Below are positions 14,784-22,845 of a stretch of DNA of 38,936 nt, one piece after another. The notes below the pieces were generated by a model. The model saw only the letters and a list, made by a program, of their open reading frames with translations, had not been told where the DNA came from and searched no databases. Within the stretch, counting starts at the first letter, position 1. The number at the start of each line of letters is the position of its first letter. Position numbers and translations under genes: made by a program. Source of the DNA: Aeriscardovia sp. (GTDB lineage: Bacteria > Actinomycetota > Actinomycetes > Actinomycetales > Bifidobacteriaceae); assembly GCA_017538895.1 (NCBI GenBank), contig JAFYHY010000145.1, positions 1 through 38,936 on the forward strand, read 5' to 3'.

Positions 14784-15194
14784 TTAATCTTTTTCCTGGT
14801 CTAAGAGATAGAAAAAATACCTCTTATAAGAGAAAAATGTCGCTCTTTCGATAGGAATTTCATCGTATGTTTTCATATATCTGTACGAGACCTCAAAACA
14901 GACATTCTTTATGATATATCTCCATATCTCCCCACCTGTCTTTGCTGTGGCTTCTTTCGCACATTTCTCTATAAGCTCACAATTTCTCTTGAGCTTGAGC
15001 ATTCTAATGGCGTGTTTAGCCGTAGTATCAGAAGTCTGATGGTTAGTTGGTTTTGCCCCATCATATTGTATGGCTGAAAAATAGACATTGTTACTAAGTT
15101 CATCCTTCCAGTCCTGATACTGCAAGCAAAAAGCACATAATTCCCTATATCTGAATTTATTAATGTTATATTTGTCTAATTTTCTCTTATTCAT
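14784..15194 (-). CDS. ArpU/RinA-like late transcription regulator
   Basis: A 136-aa protein beginning MNKRKLDKYNINKFRYRELC. It has the layout of the ArpU/RinA-like proteins found next to terminase genes in Firmicutes phages: an N-terminal FRYRELCAFCLQYQDWKDEL, a DTTAKHAIRMLKLKRN segment, and a C-terminal YIIKNVCFEVSYRYMK followed by an aromatic end (FSYKRYFFYLLDQEKD). These proteins switch on late genes. An upstream ATG at 15230 is possible but has no ribosome site. It closes the terminase operon before a strong terminator. Confidence 0.6.
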   Translation of the reverse strand: MNKRKLDKYNINKFRYRELCAFCLQYQDWKDELSNNVYFSAIQYDGAKPTNHQTSDTTAKHAIRMLKLKRNCELIEKCAKEATAKTGGEIWRYIIKNVCFEVSYRYMKTYDEIPIERATFFSYKRYFFYLLDQEKD

Positions 15195-15198
15195 ACTT

Positions 15199-15354
15199 TT
15201 ACACCCACATTGCCAAGATACAGAGTCCATAGATAAGAATTAAAAAGTTTGAAACCAGTTTTCCGCTTTCATCACTTTTTATCCCTACTGCTACAAGAAG
15301 CCCCATCATAGCAAGCGAGATGACGCTTACAGCTGTTTTAAATATGAGTGCCAT
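15199..15354 (-). CDS. Small two-helix membrane protein
   Basis: A 51-aa protein whose ATG shares its first base with the TGA stop of the preceding gene (TGATG), so translation is probably coupled. Two hydrophobic segments (about residues 5-23 and 33-50) flank a short polar turn with KSDESGK. This is a hairpin membrane topology, as in small holins or antiholins. It lies inside the packaging operon rather than in a lysis cassette, so a lysis role is only a guess. Confidence 0.55.
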   Translation of the reverse strand: MALIFKTAVSVISLAMMGLLVAVGIKSDESGKLVSNFLILIYGLCILAMWV

Positions 15355-15725
15355 CAATCCTCCAATCTGGGAAGTTTATCGGCTTTTACAGCCTTATTCC
15401 TTCTCAACTCTTCCTTTAATCGTTCTCTTCTTTCCATCCTTCGTCTTTGCTTTATCTCTTGATTCTCAAGATATCTTTTTATTGCTACACTATCTTTTAT
15501 CCACCCAGTGTTCTCTTTCCATACCTTTTTCTTTCCGGAAAAGAAATCTTCAGGCAGCTCCCCATATCTCTCAGGGTCATAATACTGATTGACTCTCTTG
15601 TTGAACGTAGGTCTTGATAATCCCGTAAGATATGCTGCTACATCTGGGTGCATCCTACCGCTCAGCATTAGATCACAACATTCTTTAAACGTTTTCTCGT
15701 CTACCGTCTTCTCATTTAAGCTCAT
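15354..15725 (-). CDS. HTH protein following the large terminase
   Basis: A 123-aa protein overlapping the TerL end by 4 nt (ATGA). Residues about 15-45 (CCDLMLSGRMHPDVAAYLTG, then LSRPTFNKRVNQYY) form a helix-turn-helix like those of resolvases and small terminases. The C-terminus is very basic (EIKQRRRMERRERLKEELRR). It could be a small terminase subunit or a DNA-binding regulator. The usual TerS position is before TerL, not after, and another TerS candidate lies at 21.1-21.8 kb. Confidence 0.55.
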   Translation of the reverse strand: MSLNEKTVDEKTFKECCDLMLSGRMHPDVAAYLTGLSRPTFNKRVNQYYDPERYGELPEDFFSGKKKVWKENTGWIKDSVAIKRYLENQEIKQRRRMERRERLKEELRRNKAVKADKLPRLED

Positions 15726-17485
15726 AACGGCGAACTGATAATCCTTGCCTTTGACGACCGCCTGTTATCCATCTTCATCGCAAGTGACGATATGGAATCC
15801 GGCGAGTCATCAAATTGCTTTCCCTTTCCCTCAATACTGAATGTTGTCATCTCATCTAGTGCCTTGCGGTAGTCGGCATCTGCTTTGTAAAAATCTATAT
15901 CTTCTTCGTATATATCACGGCTTTTAGCCGATAAGAACAAGAAATTACGCTTAACATAGTCTGAATATCCGCTTATCTTGTCATTCTTTGAAATCTTGTT
16001 GGGCGCAGAATAAAGTTCAATCTTACAATGGTTTATGCCCCTGTTCTTCATCTCCTCAGATACCTTTTCTGCATATAGCTGTCCACCTGAGTTCTTTTCT
16101 ATGAACAGTTTTGTTATGTAGTATCTGTCTATCGCATCTACAACTCTTGGCACAGTAAATCCGGGTGAACGACTGTCATGTATCCAACCTACGATGTACT
16201 TCTTCTCTTCGCCAAAATCCTTGCATATCGGCATCGAAAGCCTGTCTCCGCCACCAAATGCAACGTCTATGTGTGCGATAGTCGAACAATTTCCAACAGG
16301 TAAGAAACCATCAAAAAATCTAAGTTCCTCGATAGGATACGTAAGACCTTCTCTGACAAAAGGCTGCTGCTGGAATTTTGCCATCCATTCAGCCTTATCA
16401 AGCCTGTCTCTCATGTCCCTGTAATACTGAGTCGAGAATCCCTTGACCGTATACTGGAAATTACTCTCATCATTCTCATCAAGAGCAGGGATTTTCCTAA
16501 ATAATGCCCTTGGATTGTTCTCGTTAAGCTTTCTTTCGCGCTCAAGCGGATCATTAACCGTCCACAAAGTACCGACAAGCATCTTTTTTGCACCGTCATT
16601 CATACGGTCAAGCATCTTGTTCTGATACTCCTGATACGTGTTCTCTACTCGCGATGGGCTAAGTGAATGCTCTCTGTCACGGATAAGGTCATCCACATAT
16701 AAATAGCCATCAGATGATACATCAATAGCTCCTGTCCACGTACCATCTATTCCTCGACAGGTAAATGTTGAAAATTCATCAGGTGAACCAAGATTAAGTG
16801 TAAATTCAGCTGGGTCAGATGATTTTGCTTGTAAAACAGCCTTGTATTCAGGATTCCACAAGTGAAATACCTCTTCATATCGGTAATCCGGTGTCTCGAT
16901 TATGTTATCAAGTCCTCTAAAGAATCTCTTTGCAAGCTGTCCTGAGTGTCCGCCCATTGCACTATGGCTGTTTGGCTTCCTTACTCCTACCCATGAGAGA
17001 AAGAAGATACATATACTGGACTTTCCCGTTCTCGATGGCAAACTAAGACCATATTCATCAAGCTCATCATCTTCCAAGCGCTGCATATCATTCGCGACAA
17101 TCCTTAAAGTACATCTTCTTGGCAGATAAAACCTCTTTTCCTGTCTCCTGTCGCGTTCAATGTAATGCATGTAAGATTCAAATTTTGAAAAAGACTCTAG
17201 CCTGTAGACATCGTATCCGGAATTGATAATCGTATATTCAATGTCATGTGCTATCGCATATCTCTCAAGATCAAAGAATCCTGCGCCTGTTTTTGTCTGG
17301 ACTATCTCGTTAATATAGCCTTTTGTAGCGCTTGTAATGCCAAGACCGTATTTTTCATCCTTTTCGATAAAAAACGCAGTCTTAGCAGCTTCTATGCAAG
17401 CATTTACAAGCGTTTCATCTGCTCCATGCCTGTCATAATAATTTTTATAACTGTCAAAAGCCCTAATAAGTTCATTAGAAGCCAT
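15722..17485 (-). CDS. Terminase large subunit
   Basis: A 587-aa packaging ATPase-nuclease, starting at ATG 17485 behind AAAGGATATT; the frame extends upstream without a ribosome site. The ATPase has a Walker A-like LSLPSRTGKSS near residues 147-157 and a Walker B YLYVDDLI near 261-268. The nuclease domain begins at TIAHIDVAFGGGD, whose Asp (about residue 407) would bind metal. It docks on the portal and drives DNA into the head. Confidence 0.9.
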   Translation of the reverse strand: MASNELIRAFDSYKNYYDRHGADETLVNACIEAAKTAFFIEKDEKYGLGITSATKGYINEIVQTKTGAGFFDLERYAIAHDIEYTIINSGYDVYRLESFSKFESYMHYIERDRRQEKRFYLPRRCTLRIVANDMQRLEDDELDEYGLSLPSRTGKSSICIFFLSWVGVRKPNSHSAMGGHSGQLAKRFFRGLDNIIETPDYRYEEVFHLWNPEYKAVLQAKSSDPAEFTLNLGSPDEFSTFTCRGIDGTWTGAIDVSSDGYLYVDDLIRDREHSLSPSRVENTYQEYQNKMLDRMNDGAKKMLVGTLWTVNDPLERERKLNENNPRALFRKIPALDENDESNFQYTVKGFSTQYYRDMRDRLDKAEWMAKFQQQPFVREGLTYPIEELRFFDGFLPVGNCSTIAHIDVAFGGGDRLSMPICKDFGEEKKYIVGWIHDSRSPGFTVPRVVDAIDRYYITKLFIEKNSGGQLYAEKVSEEMKNRGINHCKIELYSAPNKISKNDKISGYSDYVKRNFLFLSAKSRDIYEEDIDFYKADADYRKALDEMTTFSIEGKGKQFDDSPDSISSLAMKMDNRRSSKARIISSPL

Positions 17486-17614
17486 AATATCCTTTCTAAC
17501 CCGCCCATTTTTATAAGAGAATGGTGTTTCTTGCACCGTCAAACTCCTTTAAGAACTTAGTCCTTAAATAAGATAAGCAGTATTAGTACTACTAAACATG
17601 CTATCAAAAATAAT

Positions 17615-17776
17615 TTATTTATTATTAAGCCACTCTGTCAGCTTCTTGTAGCATTCCTCGCATAAATCCAAGGATTCTGTAGGATATGGATGCATATCTT
17701 TCAAAATACAGATATCCCTTTTCCCCAAATGCTCATAAAGCTTGCCACATCTATCACACTTCTTTGCTGTTGCCAT
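17615..17776 (-). CDS. Small zinc-ribbon-like protein
   Basis: A 53-aa protein with CDRCGKLYEH at the N-terminus and CEECYKK at the C-terminus, so two CxxC knuckles that could hold one zinc ion. Its start overlaps the end of the DUF3310 gene by 23 nt. It is below the size often used for gene finding. Similar small two-knuckle proteins accompany replication or packaging genes in many phages; its role is unknown. Confidence 0.6.
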   Translation of the reverse strand: MATAKKCDRCGKLYEHLGKRDICILKDMHPYPTESLDLCEECYKKLTEWLNNK

Positions 17777-18068
17777 CAGCTTCCTCTCCTAAATTTTCTG
17801 CAATATAACGCTTCATTCTGCTCACTAATGTCAACTGGTCATATGAAGAACTATATCCTTGTTTATTTAGTTCCAAGACCTCATCTAAATACCACTGCGC
17901 CTTATGAAGGTCTTCTTCCCCGTTTTTGTTTGTCCACCGCCATATGTATTTCCATGCGTTAACAAGGCAAAAACCAACATAAGCATCGTCTCCAAACATA
18001 ATCCTCATGGCATCCTTACATTCAAGGCTTGTCTCATTCTTGTAGTGGTCAGGATTGATATTATCCAT
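17754..18068 (-). CDS. DUF3310-family protein
   Basis: A 104-aa protein with the family hallmarks: NPDHYKN at the start, CKDAMRIMFG, then FCLVNAWKYIWRWTNKNGEEDLHKAQWYLDEV (key residues KYIWR and KA.WYL). DUF3310 proteins are frequent in phages of Gram-positive hosts, annotated as SaV-like or nucleotide-kinase-associated; the biochemical role is not settled. Four bases separate it from the SPFH gene stop. Confidence 0.8.
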   Translation of the reverse strand: MDNINPDHYKNETSLECKDAMRIMFGDDAYVGFCLVNAWKYIWRWTNKNGEEDLHKAQWYLDEVLELNKQGYSSSYDQLTLVSRMKRYIAENLGEEADGNSKEV

Positions 18069-18072
18069 ATTC

Positions 18073-19023
18073 TCACCTCATATCCATGATTACATCTGAG
18101 TTTCCAAGTATTGTCTGAGGCATCTTACCATCCCAGCCCTCAATATATTTGTACTTTACAAGGTCAGGATACTTCGCAAGCTGCTCACCAACTCTCTGTA
18201 AAATGGATGCTTCCTTCTCACCTTGGTAAAGTGCGCTGTCAGAACTGATCTTTGCAACCTCTGCATCTGCTTTTGCTGCAAGAATTGACGCATCTGCATC
18301 CGCCTGGGCTTTAATAACCTGTCTTTCAGCCTGTGCCTGTGCTTCAAGTGTTGCCTGTGCCTGTTCTGTCTGTGCTTTTAACTTATTCTGCTCAGCTACC
18401 TGCTTTGCTTCAACTGCATTTGTAAAAGCATCGGTAAAATCAATGTTTTCAATCGATGTAGCTGTAATCTGTATGTTCTGCTTGTTAAGGTCATCTACAA
18501 GAATTGCCTCAATCTCCTTTGACAAGCTTGATCTTGATTCAACAAGTGCCTCAGCCGTGTATTTGGCAAATACTGACTTCACAGCTTCAAGTGCTTTTGG
18601 CATTACAATGGTATCGAAGTAATCTTTTCCTATCGTTCTGTAGATTTCCTGTGCATTTGCCTTGTTTATCTGGTAGTTTACGGTGTAAATAACGTTTACT
18701 TCCTGAATATCTGAGCTAAAACACGGCATCTCTATGGACTGTTTCTGTGTTCTGTTGTCCATGTTAACTACTTTCTTCCAAGGTGCCATGAAATGAATGC
18801 CTGCATCCAAAGATACGTTCTCAATACGCCCAAATGTTGTCACGATACCGGTTGAACCTGTCGGAACCGTCTTTATGAAGCCCAAAAGACATATAATCAG
18901 TCCTAAAAGCGAAAATACCTGTCTTTTCTTAAGTCCCCAAACAAGATCATATTCACCAAAATCAATTCCCAGTACGATAAATGCCACAATAGTAGCAATA
19001 ATGCCAATAACAAATGCTATCAT
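18073..19023 (-). CDS. SPFH/prohibitin-family membrane protein
   Basis: A 316-aa protein from ATG 19023, with GGAGGTAAAGGA ahead and a 4-bp ATGA overlap with the peptidase gene. Two N-terminal membrane segments (about residues 2-20 and 37-55) precede the SPFH domain (VPTGSTGIVTTFGRIENVSL, APWKKVVNMDNRTQKQSI), then a long Ala/Gln/Glu coiled coil (about residues 205-275). Such proteins make ring-like membrane scaffolds, as HflK/C and prohibitins do. Phage copies may shape the membrane around a phage complex or modulate a host protease. Confidence 0.85.
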   Translation of the reverse strand: MIAFVIGIIATIVAFIVLGIDFGEYDLVWGLKKRQVFSLLGLIICLLGFIKTVPTGSTGIVTTFGRIENVSLDAGIHFMAPWKKVVNMDNRTQKQSIEMPCFSSDIQEVNVIYTVNYQINKANAQEIYRTIGKDYFDTIVMPKALEAVKSVFAKYTAEALVESRSSLSKEIEAILVDDLNKQNIQITATSIENIDFTDAFTNAVEAKQVAEQNKLKAQTEQAQATLEAQAQAERQVIKAQADADASILAAKADAEVAKISSDSALYQGEKEASILQRVGEQLAKYPDLVKYKYIEGWDGKMPQTILGNSDVIMDMR

Positions 19024-19427
19024 TCCTTTACCTCCGCCCACTCTGTGCCAAACCTGTCAATAATCAGCTTAAAATCCTCAAGATCATGTGGATTTGTTCC
19101 GAAAACTTCCGTTCCGTCATCCTTGTAGCTTATCTTTACATGCAATAACTCATGGAAAATAAGCATCTTCATCTGTTCCTCGGTCATTCCCTCACAATTT
19201 GGCTCGAAAACCGTTATCGTGAAGTCACATGGAATCCCCCATTTGTACTTGTCAGAGATTTTTTCGCACTGTGCCTTCACAATCTTCCCGTTTCCCGTCT
19301 TTTTGTGTTCGCTAGACAGATAAACAATGGTCGCTGTGCTGTTTCTTATGCTCTCAAGGGCTTCTTCTGTCTTGATTAACTCAGCACCTATCTCGGCATA
19401 ATGTTCGTTGATGGTTCTTGAATCCAT
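19020..19427 (-). CDS. Putative phage metallopeptidase
   Basis: A 135-aa protein from ATG 19427 with a GAGAGGAGGAAGCTT ribosome site; the frame extends upstream. It contains a zincin HExxH motif, MLIFHELLHVKISY, followed by a DLEDFKLIIDRFG helix that could give the third ligand. This is the layout of the putative phage metallopeptidase family. It overlaps the SPFH gene, so the two may work together, for example a protease held in a membrane ring as HflKC holds FtsH. That link is inference. Confidence 0.7.
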   Translation of the reverse strand: MDSRTINEHYAEIGAELIKTEEALESIRNSTATIVYLSSEHKKTGNGKIVKAQCEKISDKYKWGIPCDFTITVFEPNCEGMTEEQMKMLIFHELLHVKISYKDDGTEVFGTNPHDLEDFKLIIDRFGTEWAEVKE

Positions 19428-19547
19428 AAGCTTCCTCCTCTCAGGATGCGCCATCCGTCTAAAGTTCACTACAACATATCTCCTCTCCATAAGGTTGCTC
19501 CCTCGTAAGGGCTTCATATCCTGTAGCTATGAAAATTCTTGGCGCTG

Positions 19548-19748
19548 TTATTTTTCATTTTTAAAACTATTCCCTATCAAGGTTGACAGGAATATTATTG
19601 CCTCATATCTTGAAAGCCCCATTTCTTCCTGCGCAAGTCGAAGCTGCCTTGCAAATTCTCTGTAACCTTTTCGCATCTCATCTTCATCCTGATCTAAAAA
19701 CTCATTCTTCAATGCCTGATTTAGTGCTTCTCTCTCTTTCTTTGTCAT
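19548..19748 (-). CDS. Hypothetical helical protein
   Basis: A 66-aa charged helical protein (MTKKEREALNQALKNEFLDQ start, GAGAGGAGAAGGC ribosome site). A C-terminal helix SRYEAIIFLSTLIGNSF is more hydrophobic. It overlaps the end of the upstream gene by 47 nt. Function unknown. Confidence 0.45.
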   Translation of the reverse strand: MTKKEREALNQALKNEFLDQDEDEMRKGYREFARQLRLAQEEMGLSRYEAIIFLSTLIGNSFKNEK

Positions 19749-20064
19749 GCCTTCTCCTCTCTTTGTCTATTTTTTCAATAAGTTCTATCACCGGACTTTC
19801 AATAGGTGTAAACCATCCATTTTCAGGGCTTAAATACCCATCTTCCCTAAGTTTCATCGAATTATATGCGCTCTGACCAAGCATGTTACGAACTAAACCA
19901 TCCATATTTAGCTCTGGCGCTTGCGCAGTTAATTCAATCGTATCTGGCGCAAAAAATCTCTCGGCTATCTCTTCTTCCTCGGCACTAAGCTCTATATCCG
20001 ATACATGCCCAAGTTCCTCAAAATGCTCACCGTCCACCGAGCACAACAATTTTCCCATTCTCAT
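19702..20064 (-). CDS. Hypothetical acidic protein
   Basis: A 120-aa protein, beta-rich at the start (MGKLLCSVDGEHFEELGHV), acidic in the middle (ELSAEEEEIAERFF), with a basic C-terminus (KIDKERRRHDKERERSTK). A second ATG at 20058 is an equal alternative start. It overlaps its neighbours on both sides. Function unknown. Confidence 0.45.
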   Translation of the reverse strand: MRMGKLLCSVDGEHFEELGHVSDIELSAEEEEIAERFFAPDTIELTAQAPELNMDGLVRNMLGQSAYNSMKLREDGYLSPENGWFTPIESPVIELIEKIDKERRRHDKERERSTKSGIEE

Positions 20065-20197
20065 ACACCTCTATGTCTTTCTTCATCGCCAGGTCATGCA
20101 CGTTCTCAACTACTTTGTTCAGTGGCTTGTCTTTAAAGAAATCAGCTGTCTCATTCTTTATTCGTATCGTCCTTGTCTGTGTCTTACTACTACTCAT
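20027..20197 (-). CDS. Small RHH-like protein
   Basis: A 56-aa protein whose ATG overlaps the stop of the preceding RHH gene (ATGA, 20194-20197). TQTRTIRIKNETADFF followed by LNKVVENVHDLAMKK fits a minimal ribbon-helix-helix fold. It overlaps the next gene by 38 nt in another frame. It is the third RHH-type protein in a row; a heteromeric or autoregulatory set is possible. Confidence 0.5.
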   Translation of the reverse strand: MSSSKTQTRTIRIKNETADFFKDKPLNKVVENVHDLAMKKDIEVYENGKIVVLGGR

Positions 20198-20445
20198 CCC
20201 CTCTTTAACTCCCTTACAAGCCCATCTATTAGTGTCTGTGGTTCAATGTTCCTTCTTTCACACAGGTCTACCAGCTCTTTCGTGTCTACAAACTCTCTAC
20301 GCTGTTTCGGTATGTCCGCTTCTTCGACCAGCTTTCTTATCGCCCCTGAGAAGGTCACATCTTCTCTCTCCATGTATGCTTCCATCTTTCTCCAGGTTTC
20401 CTGCGTGATCCTTGCGGTCTTTATCATGGAATCTTTCGTTGGCAT
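20194..20445 (-). CDS. RHH (CopG-like) regulator
   Basis: An 83-aa protein from ATG 20445 after GGGGGTGCTGAAG. SMIKTARITQETWRKMEAYM and DVTFSGAIRKLVEEADIP give the ribbon and the two helices of a CopG/Arc-like fold at about residues 10-45. A C-terminal helical part may make protein contacts. It is translationally linked to its downstream neighbour. Confidence 0.6.
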   Translation of the reverse strand: MPTKDSMIKTARITQETWRKMEAYMEREDVTFSGAIRKLVEEADIPKQRREFVDTKELVDLCERRNIEPQTLIDGLVRELKRG

Positions 20446-20447
20446 CT

Positions 20448-20819
20448 TCAGCACCCCCAATCGTCACTCTTCATTCTCTTTGGGTTAAATTTCTTCGGTA
20501 ACATCTCTATTTGTGCCTCAAGACCAGTTAACATCTGCTCTTTCAGGGATTCTATAAACATCTCCGGATACTCCCTCTCACGTAGTTTGTTTAATTTTCG
20601 CTCTACCTTCTCCCCAAATGGTGTGTCTAAATCATTGCAAACGTAGTTAACTCCTAGCTTTAGCTCACCTTTCTCTAGCTCTATCTCATTATTGATGATT
20701 GCATTCACACATAACTTCAAAATTGCTGAAATGCTCATGTTTTCTCGGCTTGCAATGATTTCTAATCTCCTATAATCCTCTGCTCCAACTTTTATTCCTA
20801 CTACCCTTTTTTCTGCCAT
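20448..20819 (-). CDS. RHH (Arc/MetJ-like) regulator
   Basis: A 123-aa protein with a TAAAGGAGAGGGGATT ribosome site. KRVVGIKVGAEDYRRLEIIA followed by NMSISAILKLCVNAII is an RHH domain at residues 4-45. The rest is helical and basic. It heads the run of three RHH genes and may control the packaging operon or bind the unusual GC-rich intergenic sequence just upstream. Confidence 0.6.
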   Translation of the reverse strand: MAEKRVVGIKVGAEDYRRLEIIASRENMSISAILKLCVNAIINNEIELEKGELKLGVNYVCNDLDTPFGEKVERKLNKLREREYPEMFIESLKEQMLTGLEAQIEMLPKKFNPKRMKSDDWGC

Positions 20820-21093
20820 AATCCCCTCTCCTTTAGAAGTTAACTAGGTTTGCAGCGTTTTTGGTCTATTTTTTATTTCGTGGTGAAAATCGGTTAACCC
20901 ACTTGGTTGAGCGGTTTGTATTACCCAAAGTTTGATTTTGAGTGACTGGGGGACTAAGCCTGCCGCCGGGTGCGCATATTTGGCAACCCCTACCCGTCAT
21001 TTATGAACACCCGTTCACATTTTCGTAAAATCATAATTATGCGAAAAACATTATATTAAATATATACATCAGAAACACGTCAACCATGCGCTT
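20820..21093. other. Intergenic region next to the small-terminase candidate
   Basis: 274 bp without a gene. Most is AT-rich, but about 20945-21000 is locally GC-rich (GGGGGACTAAGCCTGCCGCC, then GGGTGCGC and CCCCTACCCG). A GC-rich patch beside TerS is the kind of place where a cos or pac site lies, and an RHH operator is also possible. Nothing in the sequence decides between these. Confidence 0.3.
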
Positions 21094-21798
21094 TTACATG
21101 TTTTCGTAATTCTGGTAGCTGGAAATTTTCTTTTTTTCGTCTAATTCTAAAGTCGGTAGCGTGTCCGCCGTTTTAATTTTGTCAGTTGTATGTATAATTT
21201 GTGTGGTTCTTGTATAGTCATAATCGTGATTTAAGAGAATCGCCATTGCTGTTACGTTGGATCGCCCTGATGCCAAGGCTGTGCGCATACTTGATTCTTG
21301 CATCGTGTGCGCCTTTTTCAAAATGTCGGCGTATTTCGTGCTTAATTCGTAGATTGTATCGTGATTCAGCCCCAAAAAAAGCGCACAATCATAAATAAAA
21401 AATTGCTTCCGGTACAGTCTACAAAAGTGATTGTATATATCTATTCCGATTAGAAGTAATTCATCCCGGTAGGCATACGCCCCGCCCGCTTTGCGCTTAT
21501 CCTTAAGATAATTATTCTTACGGAAGTAATAACGCCCTATGTCATCTATGCACCCTTGCCATGTCTCGAGATAACAATAAGTCATGCCTTTGCTTGCGTT
21601 CTTATCATTACACCGCGTCAAATAGTCATCAATCCGCGCCTGGATATCTTCCTTAAATCTTATATATATACAGTCCTTTATTTCATCTGTCAGGACATCA
21701 CTGTGCAATAATGTTATTAATTCATCTTCTGTCCCGCCTCCGGCGTTTTCTTTTTCTATTCCTTCTATAGTGTTATTTATTACTTTTTCTATATTCAT
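21094..21798 (-). CDS. Small terminase subunit candidate
   Basis: A 234-aa protein. The C-terminal half has the layout of a TerS family common in Clostridia phages: CALFLGLNHDTIYELSTKY (HTH-like), then SSMRTALASGRSNVTAMAIL and LLNHDYDYTRTTQII, which parallels the known AL..G..NP.GAIF..KN.YGY pattern. TerS selects phage DNA and regulates TerL. It lies 3.6 kb upstream of TerL on the same strand with short genes between, which is unusual but fits a late operon. A divergent promoter region follows on its other side. Confidence 0.5.
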   Translation of the reverse strand: MNIEKVINNTIEGIEKENAGGGTEDELITLLHSDVLTDEIKDCIYIRFKEDIQARIDDYLTRCNDKNASKGMTYCYLETWQGCIDDIGRYYFRKNNYLKDKRKAGGAYAYRDELLLIGIDIYNHFCRLYRKQFFIYDCALFLGLNHDTIYELSTKYADILKKAHTMQESSMRTALASGRSNVTAMAILLNHDYDYTRTTQIIHTTDKIKTADTLPTLELDEKKKISSYQNYENM

Positions 21799-21821
21799 TC
21801 AAAAAGATCCTCTTTTGGCAT

Positions 21822-21859
21822 TAAAAAAGGGCGTACACCGTTAAATGGTGCAAGCCCTG
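21822..21859 (-). terminator. Terminator-like hairpin upstream of TerS
   Basis: On the minus strand GGGCTTGCACC-ATTTAAC-GGTGTACGCCC is followed by TTTTTT, with one mismatch in the stem. It may act as an attenuator for RNA entering from the region above 21.86 kb. Confidence 0.6.
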
Positions 21860-22013
21860 ACGCTCTAAACATCCGTTAATTAAAGTGTACACACCTTTGT
21901 TAAAAAAGTCTACTTTCTTTTGTCAGATCTAGACTAAAAAAATCCAAAAGCACCCGCGAACGCTAGAATACAAGCCACATAGAAATAAATTTAAAATATT
22001 TCAAAAAAACTAC

Positions 22014-22068
22014 TTGACTAGTTTTTTAATGTATAGTATATTATACACACAAGCTAATCAACTAGCTT
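22014..22068 (+). promoter_or_regulatory. Promoter and operator of the ardA operon
   Basis: TTGACT (22014-22019), 17 nt, TATATT (22037-22042). Just downstream is the palindrome AAGCTA-ATCAAC-TAGCTT (22051-22068), placed to block transcription when bound. The -35 box itself sits in a related ACTAG sequence, so one regulator might bind both. Confidence 0.7.
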
Positions 22069-22069
22069 A

Positions 22070-22309
22070 CACATTCAACTATATACAGTTTCTTCCGGTG
22101 TTCGATATGCTAACCACCGCCAAACGGGACATACGCCAATGTTAAACACTAAATAGATACGATGGAATAGTTAATTTTTCGCCCTTGCGGGCTGTACCTT
22201 GACAACTACATATATTTTCTATCTGACTTGTTAGGATGTCACAGTCTTAACAGGTATTTAAAAATTGAAACACTATAACGCATTTTTATAAAAGAGAGAG
22301 GTTAGAAAC
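22070..22309 (+). other. Long 5' leader of the ardA operon
   Basis: About 240 nt separate the promoter from ardA. It contains a small hairpin (CGCCC-TTG-CGGGC, about 22180-22192) and sequence ending in GTACCTTGACAAC, a kind of leader I associate with ICE/plasmid accessory operons. No open frame of interest. Post-transcriptional control is possible; no known riboswitch was recognised. Confidence 0.35.
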
Positions 22310-22834
22310 ATGATTAGAATTTTTATAACAAATTTGGGACTTTATAACGCCGGTGTTCTTTGTGGCGAATGGGTTGACTTGCCCTGTGACGACTTTGGCC
22401 CGGTGTATGACCGTATCAAGGTATGCCACGATGATAAAAAGTATTATGACGGCTGTGGCAATCCTTATGAGGAGGTATTCATCACAGATTATGAGACATC
22501 ATTTGGCCTTGAAATAAGCGAATACCAGAATATTGAGAAACTTAATAAACTCGCTGAGACGCTTGAAGATATTGACGATGAGATAATTGAAGCGCTGCTA
22601 TATTTCGGTGTTGACTGGGAAAACATCCCCACGGAGGCTGAAAACGTCTATGTGTACGCTGATTGCAAGGATATGACCGATGTAGCCTATGAAATAGTAG
22701 AACAGACGGGAATGCTTAAACAAATGTCTGAAAACTTGCGTTCTTACTTTGATTATGAGGCATACGGCCGCGATCTTAACATTGAGGGCAATTTCTATTA
22801 TAGCAATGGCAACTATTACGAATATGTAGGCTAA
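22310..22834 (+). CDS. ardA: ArdA-type anti-restriction protein
   Basis: A 174-aa acidic protein, close to the usual ArdA length. The family start is clear (FITNLGLYNAGVLCGEWVDL), as is the end (YFDYEAYGRDLNIEGNFYYS). ArdA dimers mimic bent DNA and inhibit type I restriction enzymes, which protects incoming DNA. It is first in its operon and is preceded by an AGAGAGAGGTTAGAAAC leader, so it would be made early on entry. ArdA is typical of conjugative elements and also occurs in phages. Confidence 0.9.
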   Translation: MIRIFITNLGLYNAGVLCGEWVDLPCDDFGPVYDRIKVCHDDKKYYDGCGNPYEEVFITDYETSFGLEISEYQNIEKLNKLAETLEDIDDEIIEALLYFGVDWENIPTEAENVYVYADCKDMTDVAYEIVEQTGMLKQMSENLRSYFDYEAYGRDLNIEGNFYYSNGNYYEYVG

Positions 22835-22845
22835 GGAGGGACTAA

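Noticed and set aside
15354-15725. Definite small terminase
   Set aside because: The HTH fits, but it follows TerL and has a very basic tail; the 21.1 kb protein matches TerS patterns better, so neither is called firmly.
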